Positions 1 through 6,981 of a stretch of DNA of 8,353 nt are shown in pieces. The position numbers and the translations under genes were made by a program. Position 1 is the stretch's first letter, and the number at the start of each line of letters is the position of its first letter. The stretch is from Caulobacter sp. B11 (GTDB lineage: Bacteria > Pseudomonadota > Alphaproteobacteria > Caulobacterales > Caulobacteraceae), in assembly GCF_002737765.1 (NCBI RefSeq), contig NZ_PEGG01000123.1, positions 1 through 8,353 on the forward strand, in the 5' to 3' direction. Under the pieces are notes generated by a model, which saw nothing but the letters and a program-made list of their open reading frames with translations, was not told where the DNA came from and made no database searches.

Positions 1-47
1 CCGGTCCTGGGTGCGGCTGTCGCGGACGGCGTGACCGGGTCGGCCAT
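1..47 (-). CDS. Possible 5' end of a further minus-strand gene (partial, uncertain)
   Basis: An ATG on the minus strand at 47-45, 9 nt after the stop codon of the VTT gene, opens a frame that stays open to the window edge (15 codons, beginning MADPVTPSATAAPR). The position would suit a fifth gene of the minus-strand operon. No good Shine-Dalgarno sequence is visible, and the piece is too short to show any family. The alternative is that these bases carry the tail of a plus-strand gene: one plus frame ends with a TGA at 32-34. I do not recognise the product. Confidence 0.2.
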   Translation of the reverse strand, partial: MADPVTPSATAAPRT

Positions 48-56
48 GGGACTGGG

Positions 57-793
57 TTACTTCACACCGGCGTCGGGAGCAACGCGCCCGCGTCGCACCC
101 AGCGCCAAAGCGGCGGCAGAAGGGCCAGGACGCCCATCCCGGCGATCGGCAACAACACCCGGGGGGTGAGGATCGCGCCCAGGGTCAGGGCGCCGTTCTT
201 GGCGAACACGTGGCCCAGGCCCGCGCCAATGCCGGCATAGACGAAGGAGCTGGGGGTCATGCCCAGGATCGAGGCTCCCAGGAAGGTGCGCAGCGGAAGG
301 TTCATCAGGCCCGAGGCGACATTGACCAGCAGCAGTGGAAAGGCGGGGATCAGCCGCAGCGTCAGCAGATAGGAGAAGGCGTCGGCCTTGAACCCCTCCT
401 CGATCCGGGCGAGCAGGGCTCCGGGCTTGCGGCGCAGGAAGTCGCCAAAGGCGGTGCGGCAGACGGCGTAGACGACGGTCGAGCCGCCCGTGGCGCCGGT
501 CACCGCCAGGAAGCCGCCGGCGAATGGGCCGAACAGGAAACCACCGGTCAGGGACAGAATCAGGGCGCCGGGGATCGAGACCGAGACCGTGGCGACATAG
601 AGGGCGACATAGATCAGGGCGCTGAGGGCCGGATGCGCATGGGCATAGGCCTGCAGCCCGGCGCTCTGGGCCTTGAGCGTCGCGAGCGAAAGGCTGTGGG
701 CCGCGCCGCTGGAGACCGCCCAGCCCCCAGGGCCACCAGGACGACCAGCGGTCCGAACCGGCGAAGCCACGCCGTGGGGTTGGCGGGGGTCAT
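57..793 (-). CDS. TVP38/TMEM64 (VTT/DedA-like) membrane protein, frame-disrupted near its N-terminus
   Basis: This is an integral inner-membrane protein of the VTT (SNARE-associated, PF09335) family. Bacterial relatives of the wider DedA/VTT superfamily are implicated in lipid transport or scrambling, but this member's substrate is unknown. The sequence shows repeated hydrophobic segments, the family-typical SIPGALILSLTGGFLFGP stretch, and later LRLIPAFPLLLVNVASGL followed by GMTPSSFVYAGIGAGLG, and it ends in a basic WRWVRRGR tail. The main frame (stop TAA at 59-57) has no sensible start. The ATG at 793-791 gives MTPANPTAWLRRFGPLVVLV in another frame and overlaps the pyrD stop as ATGA. The two frames join around 717-730, at a run of five G (coding strand) at 728-724. 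One extra G gives a continuous protein of about 245 residues with the expected first hydrophobic helix. The gene is fourth in the sixA-DUF952-pyrD operon. Family assignment is firm; whether the lesion is real is not known. Confidence 0.85.
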
Positions 794-1845
794 GCGGTCC
801 CCACTGCATCGACGACCGTGACGAACCCCTCGGCCCGCAAGCGGGCGGCCAGGTCGCGCTTGATCCGCACGACCAGGCCGGGTCCGCCATAGACCAGGGC
901 CGAGTAGAGCTGCACCGCGCGGGCGCCGGCCCGGATCTTGGCCAGGGCGTCCGCGCCGGTCGCTATCCCTCCCGCCCCGATCAGCGCGACGCGACCGCGA
1001 TTGGCGGCATGGAAACGGGCCAGGACGGCGGTGGAGGCGGCCAGCAGGGGCGCGCCCGACAGGCCGCCCGCCTCACCCTTGGCTGCGGACCGCAGACTGT
1101 CGGGACGGGCGATGGTGGTGTTGCTGACGATGATGCCGTTCAGGCGCGCGGCGATCACGGCCTCGACGATGGTCTCGACCTCGCCGTCCTCGAGGTCCGG
1201 CGCGACCTTGAGGAAGATAGGATAGTCCACGCCGTCGGCGCTGAGCCGGGTCCGGGCCTCGGCCAAACGCCCCAGCAGATCCTCGAGCGCGGCCTTGGTC
1301 TGCAGGGCGCGAAGGCCCGGGGTGTTGGGCGACGAGATATTGACCGTGAAATAGTCCGACAGGCCCCAGAGACGGGTCAGCCCCGTCACATAGTCAGCCG
1401 ATCGGTCGGTCGCGTCCTTGTTGGCGCCGATATTGGCGCCGACCACGCCGCCGCGACCGCGCCTGCGGCGCAGCTGGGTCGCGAAGGCTTCGAGGCCGGC
1501 GTTGTTGAAGCCCATACGATTGATCACCGCCTGGTCCTCGGTCAGCCGAAACAGCCGCGGACGCGGGTTGCCGGCCTGGGCCAGGGGCGTGACGGTGCCG
1601 CATTCCACGAACCCGAAGCCGGCGGCCAGCATGGCGTCGGGGGCCTCGGCGTTCTTGTCGAACCCCGCGGCCAGACCGACGCAGGACGGCAGCGACAGGC
1701 CGGCCAGATCGATCGCCAGGATGGGATCATTGATATCGGGATCGCGCGGCCCCAGCCCGGCCCTCAGCCCGCGGATCGCCCAGCCGTGGGCATCCTCGGG
1801 ATCCATGACGTGCAGGGCGCGGGCGGCCAGGTCGTGCAGACTCAT
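790..1845 (-). CDS. pyrD: Dihydroorotate dehydrogenase (quinone), class 2
   Basis: PyrD oxidises dihydroorotate to orotate in de novo pyrimidine synthesis. It uses FMN and passes electrons to membrane quinones at the inner face of the cytoplasmic membrane. The 351-residue product has the class 2 length and motifs: an N-terminal helical segment (residues 1-40) that in this class forms the quinone tunnel, AAGFDKN (59-65), GTVTP...GNPRPRLFR (83-100), INRMGFNN (108-115), GANIG (137-141), NISSPNTPGLR (169-179, Ser172 matching the class 2 catalytic serine), FLKVAPD (211-217), SNTT (241-244), GGLSG (260-264), GAGGI (290-294) and LYSA (313-316). The start at 1845 is chosen because MSLHDLAARALHVMDPEDAH is family-typical and its ATG overlaps the upstream stop as ATGA. 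The same frame is open further upstream but carries no family sequence. It is the third gene of a four-gene operon and likely depends on translational coupling, since no strong ribosome site precedes it. Confidence 0.97.
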   Translation of the reverse strand: MSLHDLAARALHVMDPEDAHGWAIRGLRAGLGPRDPDINDPILAIDLAGLSLPSCVGLAAGFDKNAEAPDAMLAAGFGFVECGTVTPLAQAGNPRPRLFRLTEDQAVINRMGFNNAGLEAFATQLRRRRGRGGVVGANIGANKDATDRSADYVTGLTRLWGLSDYFTVNISSPNTPGLRALQTKAALEDLLGRLAEARTRLSADGVDYPIFLKVAPDLEDGEVETIVEAVIAARLNGIIVSNTTIARPDSLRSAAKGEAGGLSGAPLLAASTAVLARFHAANRGRVALIGAGGIATGADALAKIRAGARAVQLYSALVYGGPGLVVRIKRDLAARLRAEGFVTVVDAVGTA

Positions 1846-2183
1846 GCCAGCACGCTCAGGTCCGGCACGCCATGCGCGTCGAGCTCCAGGTCGCGTTCGG
1901 CCAACACTTCCTGGACCAGCAACGGTCGATAGAGATGGGGAAACAGCGCCCCGCCGCGCGAGGCCTCCCATTTCAGCGCCTCGCCCAGGCCTTCGGTCTC
2001 GACCGACAACAGCATCAGGTCGCTCTGGCCGGCGAACCACTTGGCCGCCGTTTCCTGGGCCTGGTCGGCCGCGGAGAAGTGGATGAAGCCGTCGGCCAGA
2101 TCCACGGCCGAACCGGTGAACGCGCCGCTGGCCTTGGCCTGCGCCCATTCCGCCCGGGACAGGATCTTGTAGATCAAGGTCAT
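1842..2183 (-). CDS. DUF952 family protein of unknown function
   Basis: This is a small soluble protein of 113 residues, the usual size for DUF952 (PF06108). Family hallmarks are visible: YKILSRAEW near the N-terminus (5-13), DGFIHFS (31-37), a central LMLLSVETEGL strand region (57-66), KWE (71-73) and FPHLYRPL (81-88). There is no signal peptide or membrane segment. The biochemical function is not established to my knowledge. From memory, the family has been likened to ADP-ribosyltransferase folds, but nothing here proves that. The ATG overlaps the sixA stop (ATGA, 2180-2183) and its own TGA overlaps the pyrD start (1842-1845), so it is translationally embedded between the two. An AAGGCGG stretch just upstream may act as ribosome site. 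Identification as DUF952 is confident; the role is open. Confidence 0.9.
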   Translation of the reverse strand: MTLIYKILSRAEWAQAKASGAFTGSAVDLADGFIHFSAADQAQETAAKWFAGQSDLMLLSVETEGLGEALKWEASRGGALFPHLYRPLLVQEVLAERDLELDAHGVPDLSVLA

Positions 2184-2692
2184 TCGCCGCCTTGCCCGCC
2201 GTGTTCCGAAACATAGAAGAGATGGGTCATGGTCGGTGCGCCGTCGGCGCTGATCGCGAAGACCGCCACCGTCGAGGTGGGGAACTTGCCGCGCAGGCGG
2301 GCCAGCAGGCCCGGGTCGGGGGCGCCGCCCTGGGCCAGGCGCAGGGCCAGTTCATGCAGACCCGGATTATGGCCCACGACCAGCAGGGTTCCACGCTCGG
2401 GACCCGCCTCGCGGATCGCCGCCAGAACCTCGGCGGCCTCGGCGTGGTAAAGGTCCTTGCGGAAGTCCACCGCCGTCGCCGGGAAGCCGGCCTCGAGGGC
2501 CTGCCAGGTTTCCCGCGTGCGACGGGCCGAGGACACCAGGGCGACATCGGGCGTCAGCCCCGCCTCCGCCAGTAACCTTGCCATCAGGGCGGCGTCGTCG
2601 CGGCCCCGTTCAGCCAGGGCGCGTTCGAAATCGCCGCCCGTCGCGGCGTGCCGTTCAGCCTTGCCGTGGCGCATGAGGATCAGTCGGTCCAT
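2180..2692 (-). CDS. SixA-like histidine phosphatase family protein
   Basis: The 170-residue cytosolic protein belongs to the histidine phosphatase (phosphoglycerate mutase-like) superfamily, short SixA branch. Visible residues are LMRHGKAE at 6-13 (His9 the expected phosphorylated nucleophile), SSARRTRETW at 54-63 supplying the phosphate-binding arginine, and VVGHNPGLHELA at 105-116 with His108 as the second catalytic histidine. The C-terminal GKFPTSTVAVF (135-145) is typical of the alphaproteobacterial SixA group. E. coli SixA removes phosphate from phosphohistidine of signalling or PTS proteins; the target here is unknown, so I leave out a gene symbol. The start at 2692 is supported by GGAGG on the coding strand at 2701-2697, 4 nt before the ATG. 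It is the first gene of the minus-strand operon and its stop overlaps the DUF952 start. Confidence 0.9.
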   Translation of the reverse strand: MDRLILMRHGKAERHAATGGDFERALAERGRDDAALMARLLAEAGLTPDVALVSSARRTRETWQALEAGFPATAVDFRKDLYHAEAAEVLAAIREAGPERGTLLVVGHNPGLHELALRLAQGGAPDPGLLARLRGKFPTSTVAVFAISADGAPTMTHLFYVSEHGGQGGE

Positions 2693-2769
2693 GTCCCCTC
2701 CATAGCGGTCGCGAGCCCGCGCCGAAAGCGCGCGGTTGACACCATCTTCGTCAAGCGGTCCAAGGCGGC
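2693..2769. promoter_or_regulatory. Divergent intergenic region between sixA-like gene and metX
   Basis: These 77 bp must hold the promoters of both the minus-strand pyrD operon and the metX operon. A perfect TTGACA lies on the plus strand at 2736-2741, but no convincing -10 box sits 16-18 bp further on, so it is only a candidate -35. The sixA-like gene has a GGAGG ribosome site (2701-2697, minus). metX has only a weak AAGG (2762-2765) before its ATG. I saw no pattern I recognise as a SAM-II riboswitch, and the space available to the metX leader is small. Confidence 0.4.
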
Positions 2770-3930
2770 ATGGCTCACCTCGATCTGGCTTCCACTGGAC
2801 GTCTGGGCGGCGGAACCTGGCGGTTTCCCGCCGATCAGCCGCTGGTGCTCGATTCGGGCGCCCAGCTAACTGGGCTGGAGCTCGCCTATCAGACCTATGG
2901 CGCGCTGAACACCGACGGCTCGAACGCCGTCCTGATATGCCACGCCCTGACGCTGGACCAGCATCCTGCCGGCGTCCACCCCAACACCGGCAAGCCCGGC
3001 TGGTGGACGCGACTCATCGGTCCGGGCAAGCCGATCGATCCGGCCCGGCATTTCATCATCTGCAGCAATGTGATCGGCGGCTGCATGGGCTCGACGGGCC
3101 CCGCCTCGATCAACCCGGCGACGGGCCAGCCCTACGGCCTGGCCTTCCCTGTGATCACCATCGCCGACATGGTCCGCGCCCAGGCCATGCTGATCGACGC
3201 CCTGGGCATCGACACACTGCTGGCCGTGGTCGGCGGATCGATGGGCGGCATGCAGGTGCAGCAATGGGCGGCCGATTATCCGGAGCGACTGTTTTCGGCG
3301 GTGATCGTCGCCTCGGCCTCGCGCCATTCGGCCCAGAACATCGCCTTCCACGAGGTCGGTCGCCAGGCGATCATGGCCGATCCTGACTGGCGCGGCGGGG
3401 CCTACGCCCAGCACGGCGTGCGTCCGGAAAAGGGCCTGGCTGTCGCTCGGATGGCCGCTCACATCACCTATCTGTCCGAGCCGGCCCTGCAGCGGAAGTT
3501 CGGCCGCGAACTGCAACGCGACGGTCTGTCCTGGGGCTTTGACGCCGACTTTCAGGTGGAAAGCTACCTACGCCACCAGGGCGCCAGCTTCGTTGATCGC
3601 TTCGACGCCAATTCCTACCTCTACATCACCCGGGCCATGGACTATTTCGACCTCGCGGCCGGGGTCGGCGGGGTTCTGGCCCAGGCCTTCACCCGGGCCA
3701 GGAATGTCCGGAATGTCCGGTTCTGCGTCTTGTCCTTCACCAGCGACTGGCTCTACCCAACGGCGGAGAACCGTCACATCGTTCGCGCCCTGACGGCGGC
3801 GGGCTGCCGGGCCGCCTTTGTCGAGATCGAAAGCGACAAGGGTCACGACGCCTTCCTACTGGACGAACCGGTGATGGACGCGGCCCTGCACGGGTTCATG
3901 AGTTCGGTGGATCGCGAGCAAGGGCTGTGA
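2770..3930 (+). CDS. metX: MetX homoserine O-acyltransferase (acetyl- or succinyltransferase)
   Basis: MetX acylates L-homoserine from acetyl-CoA or succinyl-CoA, the first committed step of methionine synthesis, in the cytoplasm. The 386-residue alpha/beta hydrolase-fold protein has the full triad: Ser157 in [10 protein letters not shown], Asp326 in FTSDWLYP and His359 in SDKGHDAF. Other family blocks are YQTYGALN (40-47), [14 protein letters not shown] PNTGKPGWW (71-79), [16 protein letters not shown] (101-116) and [17 protein letters not shown] (194-210). Family members switched between acetyl- and succinyl-CoA more than once, so the acyl donor cannot be told by eye. Two oddities are Leu62 in CHALTLDQ, where Gly is usual, and a tandem NVRNVR (312-317) made by a 9-bp DNA repeat. 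The GTG of metW overlaps its stop, so MetX and MetW should be made together. The start at 2770 matches family length, although its ribosome site is weak. Confidence 0.96.
   Translation: MAHLDLASTGRLGGGTWRFPADQPLVLDSGAQLTGLELAYQTYGALNTDGSNAVLICHALTLDQHPAGVHPNTGKPGWWTRLIGPGKPIDPARHFIICSNVIGGCMGSTGPASINPATGQPYGLAFPVITIADMVRAQAMLIDALGIDTLLAVVGGSMGGMQVQQWAADYPERLFSAVIVASASRHSAQNIAFHEVGRQAIMADPDWRGGAYAQHGVRPEKGLAVARMAAHITYLSEPALQRKFGRELQRDGLSWGFDADFQVESYLRHQGASFVDRFDANSYLYITRAMDYFDLAAGVGGVLAQAFTRARNVRNVRFCVLSFTSDWLYPTAENRHIVRALTAAGCRAAFVEIESDKGHDAFLLDEPVMDAALHGFMSSVDREQGL
3701..3720 (+). repeat. 9-bp perfect tandem duplication inside metX
   Basis: The unit ggaatgtcc occurs twice back to back (3701-3709, 3710-3718) and is followed by gg. 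It is in frame and encodes NVRNVR just before the [11 protein letters not shown] block that carries the catalytic aspartate. From memory, relatives have a shorter loop here, so this looks like a three-residue slippage insertion. Confidence 0.75.
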
Positions 3931-4588
3931 CGGTGATCCGCGAAGACTTCCGGGAAATCCTGCGCCTTGTTCGGCCCAGCTCGCGCGTTTTGGACGTCGG
4001 CTGCGGCGAGGGCGCCCTGCTCGACCTGCTGACCCGTGAAAAACAGGTCGACGGCCGGGGGCTGGAGATCAGCGCCGGCGGCGTGGCCGCCTGCATGGCG
4101 CGCGGCCTGTCGGTGGTCCAGGGCGACGCCGACCAGGACCTCGACCATTTTCCCGACCGCACCTTCGACTATGCGGGCTGTCCCAGACCCTGCAGGCGAC
4201 CCGCAATCCGCGCCATGTGCTCAACGAACTGCTGCGCATCGCCGATCAGGCCATCGTCTCTTTCCCGAATTTCGGCCACTGGCGCGTCCGCTGGTCGTTG
4301 CTGAGTCGCGGACGCATGCCCGAGACCAAGGCCCTGCCCGACCCTTGGTGGGCGACCAGCAACATCCATCTGTGCACCCTGGCCGACTTCCTGGCCCTCA
4401 CCGACGATCTGGACATCCGCATCGACGCCTGCGCCGCCTTCGCCGGCGGCGGGCCGGCGCGGGCCATCGATCCGTCGCGGGCGCTCGAGAACTGGCGCTC
4501 GGAGAGCTGCCTGTTCCTGCTCAGCCGCAATCCGCCGGCCACAGTCGTGGAACCTCCGGCGGTCTCAGGCGATCTCTTCGACGGATGA
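3927..4588 (+). CDS. metW: MetW methionine biosynthesis methyltransferase-like protein, frame-disrupted at 4176-4177
   Basis: MetW is a small class I SAM-methyltransferase-like protein encoded next to metX in many proteobacteria; from memory, it is needed for full activity of some MetX enzymes. Read from the GTG at 3927 (GTGA overlap with the metX stop), the first 83 residues are clearly Met[21 protein letters not shown] (21-40) and [13 protein letters not shown]. After FDYA the frame slips. The expected [20 protein letters not shown] follows one frame over, and [29 protein letters not shown] and [14 protein letters not shown] continue to a TGA at 4586-4588. That stop overlaps the next ATG as ATGA. 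One extra base near 4176-4177 restores about 220 residues, the usual MetW length. As read, the product is 125 residues with a scrambled C-terminus. Homology in both halves is intact and the operon overlaps are kept, which fits a sequence error or a very recent lesion. Confidence 0.92.
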
Positions 4589-5382
4589 CGCTTCGCCTGA
4601 TGACCTACAATGTCCACCGCTGCGTGGGCGGGGACCGCAAGCTCGATGTCGAGCGGGTGGCGGAGGTCATTGCGGCTGAACGTCCGGACGTCGTGGCCTT
4701 GCAAGAGCTGGACGTCCGCCGAGCCCGCACCAACAGCGTCGATCAGGCCCACCGGCTGGCCGAGCTTCTGAAAATGACCTTCCACTTCCACCCGGCCATG
4801 GCCGTGGAAGAGGAGCTGTATGGCGACGCGATCCTGACCGCCCTGCCCGAGCGCATGGTCAAGACCGGCCCCCTGCCCTTCTATCGCGGCGTGCCCGGCC
4901 TGGAGCCGCGCGGGGCCCTGTGGATCACGGTCGACGTCGGCGGCGTGCCCGTGCAGATCATCAACACCCATCTGGGCCTGGTGCCCCAGGAGCAGAAGCG
5001 CCAGGCCGCCGCCCTGCTCGGCGAGGCCTGGATGGCGTCCGACGCCTGGCAGGCGCCCGGGATCCTGCTGGGCGACTTCAACGCCAGCCCCTATTCTGCG
5101 ACCTATCGGATGCTGCGCGCGGCCCTGCGTGACGCCCAGAGCCCGCAGGCCGGTTGGAGCCGCCCGGCCACCGCGACCTTTCCCTCAAGCTTTCCGTTCA
5201 TGCGCATCGACCACGTGTTCCTGACCAAGGGCCTGCAGACGCTGTCGGTCAGTTCGCCCTATGACGCCCGCGCCCGAGTGGCCTCCGACCACCTGCCGCT
5301 GGTGGTCGATCTGGCCATCACCGCCGCAGGTGCTCGGGCAGGTCCGGCGGCGGCAGCATCAGACGCTCCAGATCCTGCTTGA
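4585..5382 (+). CDS. Endonuclease/exonuclease/phosphatase (EEP) family hydrolase
   Basis: A 265-residue metal-dependent phosphodiesterase-fold protein with the full EEP motif series: TYNVHR (7-12, Asn9), VALQELD (37-43, Glu41 for the metal), IINTHLG (125-131, His129), LLGDFNASPY (161-170, Asp164 and Asn166), MRIDHVF (206-212, Asp209/His210) and VASDHLPLVVDL (232-243, Asp235/His236). No signal peptide is seen, so it is probably cytoplasmic. The superfamily includes nucleases, sphingomyelinases and inositol phosphatases; the sequence does not fix the substrate. It resembles the stand-alone E. coli YbhP type, which also sits next to a PLD-family gene. The ATG at 4585 overlaps the metW stop (ATGA) and places [12 protein letters not shown] at the N-terminus. 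The last 20 or so residues are an Ala/Pro/Gly-rich tail beyond the domain that runs over the 3' end of the opposing PLD gene. Confidence 0.9.
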   Translation: MTLRLMTYNVHRCVGGDRKLDVERVAEVIAAERPDVVALQELDVRRARTNSVDQAHRLAELLKMTFHFHPAMAVEEELYGDAILTALPERMVKTGPLPFYRGVPGLEPRGALWITVDVGGVPVQIINTHLGLVPQEQKRQAAALLGEAWMASDAWQAPGILLGDFNASPYSATYRMLRAALRDAQSPQAGWSRPATATFPSSFPFMRIDHVFLTKGLQTLSVSSPYDARARVASDHLPLVVDLAITAAGARAGPAAAASDAPDPA

Positions 5383-6829
5383 GACGCTGACGACGCCCCC
5401 AGGGCCGCCAGGCGTCGTCCGGGGCGATGGCGTCGCCCAAGCTCCAGTCCGCCACGAATTTCTGGAAGCCTGACAGGGGCCTGTCCGGCACCGGAGCCAG
5501 ACGGCGCGGCGCCCCCCGGCGATAGTCCAGGGCGTTGATGGTGGCGGCCAGGCCGCCCTCGCGCTCATAGGCCTCAAGGAACTGATCGGTGGTCACGCCG
5601 ACGAAGTGGCCGATCAGCCTTGCCATGAAGCCGCGAACCACGGCCCGATCCTGGTCATTGTGCGCCTCGAAAGCGACGTCGCATTCCGTGTCGAGGCCGA
5701 TCGAGCGATTGTTGAGATTGGCCGAGCCCAGTCGCAGCATCCAGTCGTCGATGATCGCCACCTTGGAGTGGACGATGATCATGCCGCCCTTGGCGGTGCG
5801 CGCGCTGAAGGCTGAGAAGCGACGATGGACATCGACGTGGTGCAACCGGTTGATCGCGGCGGTGCGGGCGCTGTCCATGGTGATCTGGTCGAAATAGCTG
5901 GGGCTGCGCGCCGGCCCGACCGTGACCACTTCCGGGCCATCGGGCTCGGCCAGACGCTCAGCCAGGGCCTCCACGATGATCGGCGAGGTCAGATATTGGT
6001 TCTCCAGATAGATCAGCCGCCTGGCAGCCCGGATGCTGGCCAGATGCAACAGCATGGTCTCGTTGACCGCGGGCTGACCTTTCCAGACGGGCTGGGTGCG
6101 ACTGATGGCCAGACCCACCTTGCGGATGTCAGGCAGCAAATAATCCGGCCAGGGCGACAGCGCCGGCTTTTCCGGTGACGCGACGGTCTCGCCGGTGGCG
6201 TTTTTCCAGCGCGCCTTGAACAGGTCGCCCAGGGCCTCGGCGGCGGGACCGTCGACCAGGGTGGCGACCTCGTGGCGGGCCGGATAGCGGCGTCCGGTCG
6301 GCAGCCTGCGGCGCGGGTCGCTGTCGAGGTGGTTGATCGTGTCCCAGCGGTCGACGCCGATGTCGCCGCCGCTGAGCAGCGCCACCTGGCCATCCACGAC
6401 CACGACCTTCTGATGATGGCAGGCGCTGGCCGGCAGGGTCTGGTCGAGATGATACTTGACCTTGGAGCCCGCGAAGAAGGCCGCGCCGCGCTGGGGGCCA
6501 AACAGTTGGGCCGCCGCGATCGGGAACGGCATGGCCCAGGTCAGGACCCGCACGTCGAGATTGGGGTTCAGGGCCGCCTGGCGACGCAGCAGAAGTCCGA
6601 TCCGGTCGGCGCGCAGCGGGTCGCGGCTGCGCTTGACCCGGTCCGGATCGAGCCGCGTCAGGGGGTCAAACACCCAGGCTAGAATCCAGATCGAGCGCTT
6701 GGCGCCGAGCAGGATCGACTTGAGCGCGTCAAACGCTTCGTCATTGTCGATCAGCAGGGCCAGACGATCGGCGGTTTCAACCCGCCAGCAATTGGCGCCG
6801 GGTCGGAAGATGGATGGTTGCTCGGCCAT
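5318..6829 (-). CDS. Phospholipase D family protein (two HKD motifs), cardiolipin synthase-like
   Basis: A 503-residue PLD-superfamily enzyme with two complete catalytic motifs: HQKVVVVD at 139-146, followed by GGDIG, and HSKVAIID at 354-361, followed by GSANLNNRS. Both halves should form one active site that hydrolyses or transfers phosphatidyl groups. No clear signal peptide or transmembrane helix is visible. It could be a phospholipase D or a cardiolipin synthase of the ClsB kind; residues alone do not decide this. The ATG at 6829 (MAEQPSIFRPG) is preferred over an upstream ATG at 6904 because AGGGG lies on the coding strand at 6838-6834, 4 nt before it, and the extra 25 residues look non-coding. 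The gene converges on the EEP gene and their ends overlap by 65 nt. A 152-bp gap separates its start from the P-II stop, so it may have its own promoter. Confidence 0.93.
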   Translation of the reverse strand: MAEQPSIFRPGANCWRVETADRLALLIDNDEAFDALKSILLGAKRSIWILAWVFDPLTRLDPDRVKRSRDPLRADRIGLLLRRQAALNPNLDVRVLTWAMPFPIAAAQLFGPQRGAAFFAGSKVKYHLDQTLPASACHHQKVVVVDGQVALLSGGDIGVDRWDTINHLDSDPRRRLPTGRRYPARHEVATLVDGPAAEALGDLFKARWKNATGETVASPEKPALSPWPDYLLPDIRKVGLAISRTQPVWKGQPAVNETMLLHLASIRAARRLIYLENQYLTSPIIVEALAERLAEPDGPEVVTVGPARSPSYFDQITMDSARTAAINRLHHVDVHRRFSAFSARTAKGGMIIVHSKVAIIDDWMLRLGSANLNNRSIGLDTECDVAFEAHNDQDRAVVRGFMARLIGHFVGVTTDQFLEAYEREGGLAATINALDYRRGAPRRLAPVPDRPLSGFQKFVADWSLGDAIAPDDAWRPWGRRQRLKQDLERLMLPPPDLPEHLRR

Positions 6830-6981
6830 GACGCCCCTGATGTTCCAGCCGACTTGAACGCAGGCACTGGCCTTATGGCTCCGCTTGGCGCGAGAATTCC
6901 GCAAACGGGTCCCGGGTAGACACCGTCCCCGGTCGATAGGCTGTAGAGGCCGAGCAGCGCCAGCCGAGCGCGAGGCGGCGA
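6830..6981. other. Intergenic gap upstream of the PLD gene
   Basis: This 152-bp stretch lies between the P-II stop and the PLD start. I see no small gene, tRNA or clear Rho-independent terminator (no stem followed by T-run on either strand). Short GC palindromes such as cgggtcccg at 6906-6914 are unremarkable at this base composition. A PLD promoter probably lies here, but I cannot place it. Confidence 0.4.

Noticed and set aside
673..1932. 419-codon open frame on the plus strand opposite pyrD
   Set aside because: It is antisense to an unmistakable pyrD, is rich in Gln/Gly/Arg/Asp as expected of complementary GC-rich codons, and shows no family motif.
1846..2214. N-terminal extension of pyrD up to 2214
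   Set aside because: The added residues are Arg/Gly-rich and out-of-frame copies of DUF952 codons; the family N-terminus begins at 1845 with an ATGA overlap.
2693..2769. SAM-II riboswitch upstream of metX
   Set aside because: These riboswitches precede metA/metX in other Alphaproteobacteria, but I find no matching conserved blocks in this short gap, which also has to hold two promoters.
2866..3516. 216-codon minus-strand frame opposite metX
   Set aside because: It is antisense to metX, has no recognisable domain, and has the residue bias of a shadow frame.
4170..4185. Programmed ribosomal frameshift in metW
   Set aside because: No classical slippery heptamer or downstream structure stands out, and MetW is not known to use frameshifting. 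A one-base error or mutation is simpler.
4036..4584. N-terminal extension of the EEP gene to 4036
   Set aside because: This stretch overlays metW codons in another frame. EEP homology starts right at the 4585 ATG.
6830..6904. PLD start at 6904
   Set aside because: The extra residues (MRNSRAKRSHKASACVQVG...) look like translated intergenic DNA, and the 6829 ATG has an AGGGG ribosome site.
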